50,206 nt of DNA from Acidimicrobiales bacterium (GCA_020846295.1 JADLEF010000108.1:1-50206), one strand, 5' to 3'; positions 19,201 to 28,455 are shown, numbered from the stretch's first letter. The notes: generated by a model from the sequence alone, not told the origin. Numbers and translations are program-made.

Positions 19201-21530
19201 TCTGAGGCGACATCGGTGAGCACTCGAGCGACGAGCCCGGGCTCGAACTCGAACCCGATGCGTTCCGCCGGGGCGGTGATGGCCCGCTCGAGCTCATCGG
19301 CCGCCAGAGGGGTGATGGTGACCGTCGAACGGCTCATGAGCGCAGCGAACGCAGGATGCCGCAATGGGCGGTCGTAGAAGTCGGCCCGCAGCGTCAACAC
19401 AACTCGGAGCGGGCTCTCTTCGCTCGTCAGGGCGTGGGTCAACCGATCGAGGAAGCGCGTGCGCTCGCCCTGGTCCTCGACGTGGGTGAACAGTTCTTCG
19501 AACTGGTCGATCACCAAGAGCAGTGCTGCAGGCTGCTCGCCGAGCACGCGTCGCACCCCGTCGAGCACCCCGGACGGTCCGGCCTCGAGCTGCTCGCGCA
19601 GTTGCAGATGGGGCGAGCTCGCCACACGGAGCAAGGCCCGCTCCAACTCCTCGAAGGGCGCCGTTCCAGGCACCATCGTCGTGACGTACCACCGGGAGGA
19701 ACCAGCCACGCCGTCATCGCGCAGAGCGGGCAGAAGGCCGGCGTTGATGACCGAGGACTTGCCGGAGCCGGAGGGGCCGACCAGTGCCAGCAGACGGGAA
19801 TGGGGGCTCTCGGCTGCGAGTCGCTCGAGCAGGTCATCGACCAGCCGCTCGCGTCCATGGAAGTCGGCGGCGTCGGCCTCGTCGAACGCCAGGAGGCCCT
19901 TGTAGGGATTTCTGGTGATCGACGGCGGCGTACCGGCGGGCTGCGCGATGCGCTCGGCGGCCGCCGCCTTGACCGGTCCGCCCTCGCCGCGTGTCGCCGC
20001 TTCGGTCAACGCGGCGACGAAGGCGTTGATGGTGGAGAACCTCGAGGAGGGCTGCTGCGCCAGGGCCGCGGCGATCACCGAATCGACCGCGGTCGGAACG
20101 TCCGATCGGTAGTCGCGCACCCGTGCCAAACGAGTAGGAACGACTCCGGTGAGGACCTCGAACAGGACAGCGGCAAGGGCATACACATCCGCGCTGGGCT
20201 CAACGGCAACTCCGCTGAGCTGCTCAGGGGCCGCGTAGGCGGGTGACCCCACCGAACTGCGTGGATCCATCTCGGCGGCGGACACCGAGAGCGCGACGCC
20301 GAAATCTGCGAGGTAGGCGTGGCCCTCCTCGTCGAGCAGCACGTTCTCGGGCTTGATATCACGATGTACCACGCCCGCTTCATGGGCGAAGGCCAACGCA
20401 GAGCCGACCTCGCGGGCCATCGCTATCGCCCACGGCAGGGGCTGCGGCCGCGAAGCGATCGTCTGCGCCAATGAACCACCGCGCATCCACCGCATGACCA
20501 GGCACGCCGAATCCGGTTCTCGCCAGTAGTCGTAGAGCGGACCGATGTGCGGATGCTCCAGCCGGGCCACCAGGTGGGCCTCGGCCTCGAATCGGCGGAT
20601 GAACTCCGCCCGGTTCGCCAGCCGGGCGTGGATCCGCTTGATCGCGACCTCGCGACGCACTGACGGCTGGAGACCTCGGTAGACCGCAGCGTAGGCGCCC
20701 TCACCGATGAGCTCGAGCACGGTGTAGCACCGCAACGGCAGATGCTCCGACGCGGTCACCGGCGACGGCGGCAGCAACCGAGCACCGGCCGAGCCGACCG
20801 CGATCGTGGCCTCCAATGCTCGGAGATCACTGCTCGGTTCGAGCCCGAGGTCGGTGGCCAACCGGTTGCGGAAGGCCTGGTACACGCGCAGCGATTCGGC
20901 CTGGCGCCCGCCACCGTGGAGGGCCAACATCAACAGACGGTGCGTGCGCTCGCGCAACGGTGCCAGCGCTGCTGCGCCTTCCAGTTCGACGACGGCGTCA
21001 GCAAACCGTTCTGCAGCGATCAGGCGGTCCCCGAGCTCGTCCGCTGTGCGAGCGCGCAGCTCGATCAACCGGGCTGCTGACGGCCGAGCCCATTCCTCAT
21101 GTTCGAACCCAGCCAGCACCACCCCGGTCGGCCACAAGCGCAGCGCCGCGGTCAACGACGCGATGTCGTCCATCGCAGCGAGCTCGGCAAACCCGCTGGC
21201 GTCGACGTCGCCAGGGTCGACCACCAGTCGATAGCCACCGCCTCGCCCCAGGACGGTCGCCGATCCCCCGAGCGTCGAGCGCAAGCGCGACACATACGAA
21301 CGCAACGTCTCCCTCGGATCGGCCGGATAGTCGCCGTCAGCCCAAACCGCGTCGACGACGCTGGTCGTATCGACGAGAGCGTTCGGCGTCAGGGCGAGCA
21401 CACCCAGCAGCCGACGTTGACGGGGGCCGCCGAGCTCGACGGTCATCCCGTCGACCTCCGCTTCCACCGGCCCCAGCAGCCGCACCCTGAACGCCACGCC
21501 CCTCCCCTCCGACCGCGCCCCGTCGGCCAT
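16242..21530 (-). CDS. Giant multidomain regulator: SARP-type winged helix/BTAD + Ser/Thr protein kinase + STAND NTPase + TM + WD40-like beta-propeller
   Basis: VRLLGPVEAEVDG...LGGPRQRRLLGVLAL (SARP/BTAD); GEGAYAAVYRG, VHRDIKPENVLL, DFG (kinase); NPYKGLLAFDEADAADFHGRERLV, LVGPSGSGKSSVINAGLLPAL, LLLVIDQFEELFT (STAND); TM LLVLVAGVAALAIIAGGLAL near nt 18478-18545; repeated propeller motifs in C-terminal third. Confidence 0.92.
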   Translation of the reverse strand: MADGARSEGRGVAFRVRLLGPVEAEVDGMTVELGGPRQRRLLGVLALTPNALVDTTSVVDAVWADGDYPADPRETLRSYVSRLRSTLGGSATVLGRGGGYRLVVDPGDVDASGFAELAAMDDIASLTAALRLWPTGVVLAGFEHEEWARPSAARLIELRARTADELGDRLIAAERFADAVVELEGAAALAPLRERTHRLLMLALHGGGRQAESLRVYQAFRNRLATDLGLEPSSDLRALEATIAVGSAGARLLPPSPVTASEHLPLRCYTVLELIGEGAYAAVYRGLQPSVRREVAIKRIHARLANRAEFIRRFEAEAHLVARLEHPHIGPLYDYWREPDSACLVMRWMRGGSLAQTIASRPQPLPWAIAMAREVGSALAFAHEAGVVHRDIKPENVLLDEEGHAYLADFGVALSVSAAEMDPRSSVGSPAYAAPEQLSGVAVEPSADVYALAAVLFEVLTGVVPTRLARVRDYRSDVPTAVDSVIAAALAQQPSSRFSTINAFVAALTEAATRGEGGPVKAAAAERIAQPAGTPPSITRNPYKGLLAFDEADAADFHGRERLVDDLLERLAAESPHSRLLALVGPSGSGKSSVINAGLLPALRDDGVAGSSRWYVTTMVPGTAPFEELERALLRVASSPHLQLREQLEAGPSGVLDGVRRVLGEQPAALLLVIDQFEELFTHVEDQGERTRFLDRLTHALTSEESPLRVVLTLRADFYDRPLRHPAFAALMSRSTVTITPLAADELERAITAPAERIGFEFEPGLVARVLTDVASEPGALPLLQYALAELFDHRSGRVLTNAAYEHLGGLTGALHSRADALYADAEPDRQHAIRRMFLRLVTFGEGSEDTRRRVRRSELSDDEHTTQAIASYGTARLLSFDHDPATREPTVEVAHEALIRRWPQLREWLDEDRAALRIHRHLTTAALAWANAGCDAGELYRGARLHAAEEWQARQPSELNELERDFLEASLAARRAEQEAEERHLRQQVQQNRRLRRLLVLVAGVAALAIIAGGLALQQQTRARHAAEVATLAATEAETRRLISDAAQLVSTNRRVALLLAAEAHRREPSVGSLGALQRVLVGMGDVLGYLGNGGRYDAVTWLGDSRLLGARDEAIDLFDERGGLQRSIALRSARVLAVSPDQRWLAVGFEGGAAIVDLEDPSFEPRRLDVRSSVQALAFSPDSARLAIGERNGDVLMVETTSSALVTSWSAHPEHTVAELGLSGAVSEVVPHVPASAVRGVAALAFATDGAVLASTGWGSVRTWDPSAGRRLSSTALTKSSGGIVSVSVGAAVGFADVGGSRRLLAVDRESVRIIDPTDGGEVALHPLANRASTASMDFVDKPVELRGSLVVSVFRGGLVESTDVDGGPGATTESGFDTHLPEISDLALSFDGDRIAASGPDGIALIARDGDRTLARTVGTSPVGELAITDDGAIGMRSASTPFDWNLWRLGVDAQGGTDSAPIAVPSVEYMSQAFSDRYVVAFTRPRRIEVFDVRSERMVATVPWEHDGGVPQAWLTADERQLILSSLDGYIDVFSWPEPTLLRRFDRPDLGAHDGSTFFSGSLHPDGRRFLGVSGNGAAFEWSLDTGEVKVLSPAGGDIAQAKYSHDGTLLATVRDDGSVVMRDALTLQPRSAPFVGNTASSVVNLGPWFSEDDRYLITTSDGAARLWDVASGRQIGGAFPSDPAWNASASTNGRWLVGGSAGRILRWELDPASWPRLACEAAGRNLTADEWRQIGPAAEPVQPSCPQYDTTRKHLEQ

Positions 21531-21967
21531 CTGATGCTGCGCATCTTCGTGACGACGGGTTGCGAAAACCTGACAACCGACCGAAGGCGCAGGTGACCGG
21601 CCTTGCGGGCGGCGGTGACCAGCGCAGCCCCGGTCGCTGCCGTGCTGAGTCTGCCAGCTTCAGCGACGAGGGACTTGGCTCCGTTGCAGCAGGCTCGATG
21701 GCTTCGGGTGGACGAGGCGACGAGTTCGCCAGTGGCTGCCTGCATGGAGCGAATCGGGATCGACTCGGAGGTCTGCGCGCCGCGGCACCGCGAGGAATGG
21801 GCGGGGGACTGAGGGGTTTGAGGAGGGCCGAGTGCCGGCCGATTGATTGCGCAGCGCTCGTCGAGTTGTTGGATCGTGCGCTCCCTGTGGTCTACGACCG
21901 TGCGACCGCCAGCGAGCGCCCGCACCGCTAGCATTGCTGTCACTGATGGATGGTGTTTGGGGGTGTC

Positions 21968-22205
21968 ATGGCGACGTTGACGATTCGGGATCTGGATGAG
22001 GGGTTGCGGGCGAGTTTGCGGGTGCGTGCTGCTCGGCATGGCCGGTCGATGGAGGCCGAGGTGCGGGAGATCCTGCGGGCGGCGTTGGCGGTGCCGGATG
22101 CTGGTGAGCCGCTGGGTTCGCGGGTGCGGCAGCGGTTTGCTGAGATCGGTGGGGTCGAGCTCGAGGTGCCGGGGCGCGTCGAGGGTCCGCAGGCTGGGAA
22201 TTGTT
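21968..22205 (+). CDS. FitA/VapB-like RHH antitoxin; frame lacks a stop before the toxin start (runs on to 22429)
   Basis: MATLTIRDLDEGLRASLRVRAARHGRSMEAEVREILRAAL. Confidence 0.75.
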
Positions 22206-22634
22206 GTGATCGTGTTGCACACCAACGTGGTTTCGGAGTTGATGCGACCGGCGCCGGCGCCGGCGCAGGTGATGGTGGCGTGGGTCGACGCTCAACCGGC
22301 GACCGAGATGTTCCTCACCGCGGTGACCGTGGCCGAGTTGCTGTACGGGGTCGGCCGGCTTGCCGACGGGGCGCGCAAGACCGACCTCGCCAGTCGGGTC
22401 GAAGCGATGCTGGCCGAAGACTTCAATGACCGCGTCCTCGTGTTCGACCGCGATGCGGCGGCGCACTGGGCGGACATCGTTGTGCGCCGAGAACGGGCGG
22501 GTCGGCCGATCAGCATGGCTGACGCCCAGATCGCGGCGATCTGCCGGAGCCACAACGCTGTGCTCGCGACCCGCAACGTCAGCGACTTCGAAGACACCGG
22601 CCTCACGATCGCCAACCCATGGGATGCGTCCTAA
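22206..22634 (+). CDS. VapC/FitB-like PIN-domain toxin with first Asp replaced by His
   Basis: MIVLHTNVVSELMRPAP...TAVTVAELLYGVGRL...ISMADAQIAAICRSHNAVLATRNVSDFEDTGL. Confidence 0.82.
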   Translation: MIVLHTNVVSELMRPAPAPAQVMVAWVDAQPATEMFLTAVTVAELLYGVGRLADGARKTDLASRVEAMLAEDFNDRVLVFDRDAAAHWADIVVRRERAGRPISMADAQIAAICRSHNAVLATRNVSDFEDTGLTIANPWDAS

Positions 22635-22832
22635 ACCCCCGACGCAACCACGCTCCGTGATCGACCTGTGAACGCAGCGGGTCCCGGGTCCTGGGTCGCT
22701 CGCTGGTCCAGTGCGGATGAAACCAACGGCGCTCGATGTCGAGACCGCGGCGGGCAAGCGCGGTGCCGCGGTGTGGGCGAGACTGGGCCGCAGGCGCTGC
22801 TCTCGCGCGTCGTTTCGGTCCCAGGAGGGTGG

Positions 22833-25800
22833 ATGGCTGGAACCTCACCGTTCGTCGGTCGGGGGCAGGAGCTCGACAGGTTGGGTCGACTCGAGCTCGG
22901 GACGGGACAGTGTCGCGGCGTGCTGCTGGTCGGTGAGGCCGGCGTGGGCAAGACGCGCTTGCTCGAGGAGCACCTCGGCCGGGCGGCGTCGAACGGGGCG
23001 GGCACCCGGCTGGTGGCGGCGACGGGGTCTTCGACGGCGGTGCCGCTCGGCTGTCTTGCCGATCTGCTCGCTCCGCGCCTCGCAGGTGGGGTGCCGCCCG
23101 ATTCGTTGTTCCATGAGGCCGTTGCCGCGTTGCTGTCCGATGCGACGGCGCACGATCGGTGGCTGCTCGCCGTCGACGATCTCCCGAAGCTCGACGATCA
23201 GTCGGCCGCCGCGCTGCACCAGGTGTTGGTCACGACGGGTTCGTCGTTCGTGGCGACGGCGAGAACAGGCGAGGAGCTCCCCGCTGCGTTCGACGCGCTG
23301 TGGCGTGCCGGCAGCATGGAGCTGGTCACCGTCGGGGTGCTCGCCGACCGGGACATCGCCACCCTCGTGCGATCAGAGGTCGACGGTGCAGTGGAGGGCG
23401 ACGCCCACCACCGGCTCGTGCAGCTCGCCGCAGGCAACCCGCTCGCGTTGCGGGAGTTGATGGCAAGCGCCCGCGAGACGGGAAGCCTGCAGCGGCAGGA
23501 AGGTCGGTGGGTGCTCCGCGACGGCTTCCAAACCGGCCTCCAGGTCACCGCGCTGGTCGATCAGCGGCTGGCCAAGGTCGACCCGACGCTGCGCCATGCG
23601 TTGGAGTTGGTCGCCATGGCGGAACCGCTGCCGCTCGAGGTGCTCTGGCAGCTGGTCGACCCTGCGACCACCGATGAGCTCGTCGAGCGGTCCTTCGCCT
23701 CGCTCGATGCGTCGGCCACCGCGTTGCGCTGTGGCCACCCGCTCGTCGCCGAGGTGCTGCGGACCCAGCTGCCTCCCGGGCGGCGTCGCCGGCTCTCGGC
23801 CCAGCTGCTGTCCGCCCTGCCGTCCGACCCGCACGGTCCGTTGCTGCTTCGCAGGGCACGCTTGGTCCTCGACGCCGGGGAGACGGCCGAGCTCGGCCTG
23901 CTCGCCGACGCGGCCAAGGCCGCACGCCATGTCGGTGATCGACCGTTGGCCGGCCGCCTGACGGCCGCGGTGCTCGACGCCGCTCGAGCGGACGACGAGA
24001 CGCGGCCGGCGGCAGCGAGCGCGGCGTTGACCGACGCGTTGCTTCGCTTCGAAGGCGGTTCGAGCCCGGTGGAGGTGTTCCCCGCTGCGCTCGGTTGGGC
24101 GCGCACCGACGAGGAGCTCCTGGCCGTCATCACCGAGTGGACGTGGGCGACCTTGTTCACCCAGGGCCCGCAGGCGGCGGAACAGGTGATCGCCGAGCAG
24201 ACGGCGAACCTTCGCAACCGCATCGCCCGGCTGTGGGCGGAGGCGACCGCCGCCACGGTGGTCGGCTATGCCGGCCGGTGGGCGACCGCCCGCGAACGGG
24301 CATCTGCGATCGCCGAGGAGTTGCGGCCGGATGACCCGGTCCGTCTGCAACTGACGGTGCGAACCCTGCTGGCGATGGCCGGTGGGTTCGACGGCAGCGG
24401 GGAGACGGCGCTGACCAACGGCGAGGCGGCACAACAGCTCTTCGAGTGGCAGCCGGTCATCCCCATCACCCAAGCGATCTGCGGGATCGTCGGTCGCCTC
24501 TACGGTGTCGCCCAGCTCCGAGGCTTCGACGTCATGGCCGGCCAAGCACGCGAGCTGACGCAACGGAGCCTGACCGGCGACGCGTACGCCGACTACGCCG
24601 GCGTGTTCCCCGGGGTGGTCGGCAACAACGCGGTGAGCTTCGCGGTGCTCACCAGCAGGACCAGAGACGAGGCAGAAGAAGCGGTGCGCCTCCTGCGATG
24701 GCGAGACCCGTGCGGCGTGCTGTCACTGTCGGTCGGGGCCAGAGGGCTGTTCGCGGCACTCTGCGGTGACCTCTCGGTCGCCGAGGAGCTCCTGGACGGC
24801 TACGACGACGAGTTCCGCCGCACCGAGACGAAGACGACCGTGCTCGCCGATCGCGGCAGGGCCTGGCTCGCCTACCAGCGCGGCGACCGCACAGCCGCGT
24901 TCGAATGGGCGGAAGAGGCGTGGGCGGCGTCGTGGGTCCGTGCCGATGTGGCGGCGTGGGCGGCGCCGGCGGCGCACGACCTCGCCCGTTTCGGACGACC
25001 GGAGCTCGCCATCGACCGGCTGCGAGCCACTGCCGGCCGGCTGTGCACACCGCTCGGCGACGCCCTGCTGGCTCACGCCGAGGCGCTGGCCAAGGCCGAC
25101 TCGATCGCCATCGAAGCTGCGGCCGCTGCGCTCGAAGGAGCGGGTGCGACCGGATTGTGCGGCGAAGCGCTCCTCCACGCGGCGGCGGTCGCCGCCGGTG
25201 ACCGGGCGGCGGCGTTGCAGCGGCGGGCCGCCCGCACGCTGGAGGGCAGCTTGCTCGATTCCCCTGTGGTGCGGACGATGCGGGCCGCCATGGCCGGCCC
25301 GATCTCGCCGCAGGGGGGCACGTCGCTGACGATCGCACGGGCCGGGCGGGGGTGGCTGCTCGACGACGGTACGGCGAGGGTCACCGTTCGTGGGCTCGCC
25401 GGCTTCGGCTACCTGGCGACGCTGGTGTCCAATCCGGACACCGATGTCCGGGCCGCCACGCTGGTGAACGGCGTCCACCTCGAGCGACCGTCGGCCCAGC
25501 CCGTGCTCGACGACGAGGCGAGGCGGACGCTGCAGGCCCGTGGCCGGGCCATCATCGACGAGCTGGCCCGAGCGCGCCGACGTGGCGCACAACACGACAT
25601 CGCGCGCCTCGAGGACGAGGCCGAAGCGATCGCCACCGCGCTCACCCAGGCGAGCGGCGCGCAGGGCAGGCATCGAGGGTTCGTCGATCACGACGAACGT
25701 GCCCGCACCTCGGTGCAGAAGGCCATCAGACGAGCGATCGACGAACTGGCGGACGCTCAGCCCGCCTTGGCCGCCCACCTCGCCGAGCGTGTCACCACTG

Positions 25801-25838
25801 GCGTCACCTGCCGGTACTCGAGCACCGCATCGCGCTGA
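22833..25838 (+). CDS. AAA/STAND ATPase with TPR-like region and conserved C-terminal domain (MalT/LuxR-type without recognisable HTH)
   Basis: SPFVGRGQELDRL, GVLLVGEAGVGKTRLLEEHL; SD AGGAGGGTGG before ATG 22833; C-terminus DERARTSVQKAIRRAIDELADAQPALAAHLAERVTTGVTCRY. Confidence 0.82.
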   Translation: MAGTSPFVGRGQELDRLGRLELGTGQCRGVLLVGEAGVGKTRLLEEHLGRAASNGAGTRLVAATGSSTAVPLGCLADLLAPRLAGGVPPDSLFHEAVAALLSDATAHDRWLLAVDDLPKLDDQSAAALHQVLVTTGSSFVATARTGEELPAAFDALWRAGSMELVTVGVLADRDIATLVRSEVDGAVEGDAHHRLVQLAAGNPLALRELMASARETGSLQRQEGRWVLRDGFQTGLQVTALVDQRLAKVDPTLRHALELVAMAEPLPLEVLWQLVDPATTDELVERSFASLDASATALRCGHPLVAEVLRTQLPPGRRRRLSAQLLSALPSDPHGPLLLRRARLVLDAGETAELGLLADAAKAARHVGDRPLAGRLTAAVLDAARADDETRPAAASAALTDALLRFEGGSSPVEVFPAALGWARTDEELLAVITEWTWATLFTQGPQAAEQVIAEQTANLRNRIARLWAEATAATVVGYAGRWATARERASAIAEELRPDDPVRLQLTVRTLLAMAGGFDGSGETALTNGEAAQQLFEWQPVIPITQAICGIVGRLYGVAQLRGFDVMAGQARELTQRSLTGDAYADYAGVFPGVVGNNAVSFAVLTSRTRDEAEEAVRLLRWRDPCGVLSLSVGARGLFAALCGDLSVAEELLDGYDDEFRRTETKTTVLADRGRAWLAYQRGDRTAAFEWAEEAWAASWVRADVAAWAAPAAHDLARFGRPELAIDRLRATAGRLCTPLGDALLAHAEALAKADSIAIEAAAAALEGAGATGLCGEALLHAAAVAAGDRAAALQRRAARTLEGSLLDSPVVRTMRAAMAGPISPQGGTSLTIARAGRGWLLDDGTARVTVRGLAGFGYLATLVSNPDTDVRAATLVNGVHLERPSAQPVLDDEARRTLQARGRAIIDELARARRRGAQHDIARLEDEAEAIATALTQASGAQGRHRGFVDHDERARTSVQKAIRRAIDELADAQPALAAHLAERVTTGVTCRYSSTASR

Positions 25839-25937
25839 GCGCCGCGTTGGGTTGCGCGACGCGTGGTGTGCCACGCGATGGCACACCTGGTGGCACGCCA
25901 CTCAGGTGAGCAGAGGCTGCGACGTGGGGGGCGAACG

Positions 25938-27011
25938 ATGGCACAGGTCGACGAGGTCGACATCGCGAAGGTGGAGGCGCTCGCCGGGCAGGTGGTGGGG
26001 CTCATGGCCGGGGCCGCGGTCTGTACGGGCATCGTGCTCGGTGACCAACTGGGCCTGTACCGCGCCATGGCGGACGGCGCGCCGCGCACCGCCGATGCGG
26101 TCGCCGAGGCCGCAGGCTGTCACCCACGACTCACCCGCGAGTGGCTCGACGGCCAAGCGTCCGCGGGCCTCGTCACCTATGACGGCGACGCCGATCGCTA
26201 CCGGCTCAGCGCCGAGGCGGCGCTCGTGCTGGCCGAGGAGGACTCCCCGGCGTTCCTGGCCGGCGGTGCCGGGATGTTCCAGGCGCTGTTCGACGCCATC
26301 CCCAAGATGGTCGACGCGTTCCGCGGTGACGGCGGGCTGGCGTGGGGTGAGCACCACCCGAGCATGTACACGTCGGTGGCCCGCTTCTTCCGCCCCGGCT
26401 ACCGCACCAACCTCATCGCCAACTGGATCCCTGCGCTCGACGGTGTCGCCGAGAAGCTCCAGCAAGGAGGCAGCGTCGCCGACGTCGGCTGCGGGTTCGG
26501 CCACTCCTGTACCGTGCTCGCCGAGGCGTTCCCCAACGCCGAGGTGTTCGGGTTCGACTTCCACCAGCCGTCGATCGACGCCGCCCGCGAGAGCGCCGCC
26601 CGCGCCGGGCTGGGCGGCCGCGTGCAATACCAAGCGGTATCGTCCACCGGGTACGAGGGGAGCTTCGACCTCATCTGCTTCTTCGACTGCCTGCACGACA
26701 TGGGCGATCCGGTCGGCATCGCCCGCCACGCCCGGCAGCGCCTCACCCCAGGCGGCACCGTGCTGCTGGTCGAACCGTTCGCCCATCCCAGCCGGAGCGA
26801 GAACATCGCCGACAACCCGGCTGCGGCGCTGTACTACCACGCCTCGACGATGGTCTGTACCCCCTGCTCGCTCGCGCAGGACGTCGGGCGTGCGATGGGC
26901 GCACAGTCGGGTGAGCACGGCATGCGCGCCGTGTTCGAGGAAGCCGGGTACAGCAGCTTCAGGGCGGCCCACACCTCGCCGTTCAACGTTGTCTACGAGG
27001 CGAAAGCCTGA
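25938..27011 (+). CDS. Class I SAM-dependent methyltransferase with N-terminal winged helix-like domain
   Basis: SVADVGCGFGHSCTVLAEAFPNAEVFGFD; LTPGGTVLLVEPF. Confidence 0.85.
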   Translation: MAQVDEVDIAKVEALAGQVVGLMAGAAVCTGIVLGDQLGLYRAMADGAPRTADAVAEAAGCHPRLTREWLDGQASAGLVTYDGDADRYRLSAEAALVLAEEDSPAFLAGGAGMFQALFDAIPKMVDAFRGDGGLAWGEHHPSMYTSVARFFRPGYRTNLIANWIPALDGVAEKLQQGGSVADVGCGFGHSCTVLAEAFPNAEVFGFDFHQPSIDAARESAARAGLGGRVQYQAVSSTGYEGSFDLICFFDCLHDMGDPVGIARHARQRLTPGGTVLLVEPFAHPSRSENIADNPAAALYYHASTMVCTPCSLAQDVGRAMGAQSGEHGMRAVFEEAGYSSFRAAHTSPFNVVYEAKA

Positions 27012-27154
27012 CCGAGATCCCAGCACAACCCGGGAGGGAACCGCTCAAGCGTCGGAGGGGCGCTGAGCGGGCTCCCGCCGAAGCCGTCGAAGCGAACGGG
27101 CCGACCGTTGGTCCTTCTAGGATGCCGACGGATCAGGTTTGAGGGGAGCTGACC

Positions 27155-28312
27155 ATGAAGCAGCGAAGCGGTTCGGTGGTCGAGGCGGTCCGGTCGATCG
27201 CACCGATTCTGGTGGCCGGTCGGAGCTGGGCGGATGCGCATGCTCAGATGGCACCGGCGGTGGTGGAAGCGGCCGGCGACGCCGGCGCGTTCGTCATGGT
27301 CGCGCCGCGAGAGGTCGGCGGTTGGGAGGCGACCTTGCCCGAGATCCTGCGTTGCTCCGAGGATCTCGGCGCAGCAGACCCGACCGTGGCCTGGCATTCC
27401 GGCAACTCGCACGCGCTCGGTGGTGTGGCTGCCTACCTGGCGGTCGAGGACCGGGAGCGCGTGTTCGCCGGGCGTGCCGGTCCGTACGGCTTCTCCGCCG
27501 CGATGAAAGGCGTCGCTCGGCCGGTCGATGGTGGCTATCTCGTCTCGGGGCGGTGGCCGATGGTCACCGGTGCGCTCGACGTGCAGTGGGCTGCGCTCGG
27601 CGGTGTGGTCGAGGAAGGTGGTGGGCCGCGGCAGGTCAACGGGATGGTGGACGGTCGACTCTTCGTCGTGTCGTCACAGGATTTCGTCATCGAGCGCACG
27701 TGGGATGCGGCACCGACCATGCGCGGTACCGGTAGCCATGCGGTCACACTGGAGGAAGCGTTCGTCCCGGAAGGGCTGGCCCACAGTTGGTTGCGGCCGA
27801 AGGTGATCGATCGGCCGTTGTACAGCCTGCCCAGTGCCTTCGCCGGGCCGGTCAACAACGCCGCCATCGCGGTCGGGATCCTCCGGGCGGCGGCGGAACA
27901 CGCCACGGGGTTGGTGGCCGGGAAGGCGTCCAGCGTCGATGGCACCATGTTGTACGACCGCAGTCGATATGTCACGGCGGTCGCTCGGGCGACGAGCGCG
28001 GCTCGTGCCCTCAGTGCAGGACTGCAGGCCATGGCCAGCGAGGTGTGGGCCGAGGCGGAGACCAAGCGAGTGTCCCGCGAAGCGCGAGCGCACATGTGGT
28101 CGACGGCGTACTGGACCCTCGATGCAGCTCGCCGGGAGCTGGGCGAGCTCACCGTTGCGAGCACGAGTTCGGTCTACGGCAGCGTCAACCCGACCGAAGC
28201 CGGGCTGCGCGACATCCACGCCATCTGCGCCTCGATGGAACCGGCTCGAGACCTGCAGGAGGCCGCCGGCCGGGTACTCGTCGGGCAACGCCCGAACGTC
28301 GCCATGTTCTGA
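27155..28312 (+). CDS. Acyl-CoA dehydrogenase / flavin-dependent monooxygenase family protein
   Basis: APREVGGWEATLPEILRCSEDLGAADPTVAWHSGN; YLVSGRWPMVTGA; RGTGSHAVTLEEAFVPEG. Confidence 0.82.
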   Translation: MKQRSGSVVEAVRSIAPILVAGRSWADAHAQMAPAVVEAAGDAGAFVMVAPREVGGWEATLPEILRCSEDLGAADPTVAWHSGNSHALGGVAAYLAVEDRERVFAGRAGPYGFSAAMKGVARPVDGGYLVSGRWPMVTGALDVQWAALGGVVEEGGGPRQVNGMVDGRLFVVSSQDFVIERTWDAAPTMRGTGSHAVTLEEAFVPEGLAHSWLRPKVIDRPLYSLPSAFAGPVNNAAIAVGILRAAAEHATGLVAGKASSVDGTMLYDRSRYVTAVARATSAARALSAGLQAMASEVWAEAETKRVSREARAHMWSTAYWTLDAARRELGELTVASTSSVYGSVNPTEAGLRDIHAICASMEPARDLQEAAGRVLVGQRPNVAMF

Positions 28313-28405
28313 AGCCCTGCCGCCGCTGCGGTCGAAGTGCACGTCGATGCTGGAAGGTCCCGACCGGATTGGTGCCGTGGGCGTCGAGCCATCTCAGCGA
28401 CGGAC

Positions 28406-28444
28406 ATCGGAGCCCGGTACCCCCTGAGGGCACCGGGCTCCGAT
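28406..28444. terminator. Hairpin terminator between convergent genes
   Basis: ATCGGAGCCCGGTACC-N7-GGCACCGGGCTCCGAT, 16-bp stem with one mismatch. Confidence 0.7.
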
Positions 28445-28455
28445 CGGTTCTCAGG

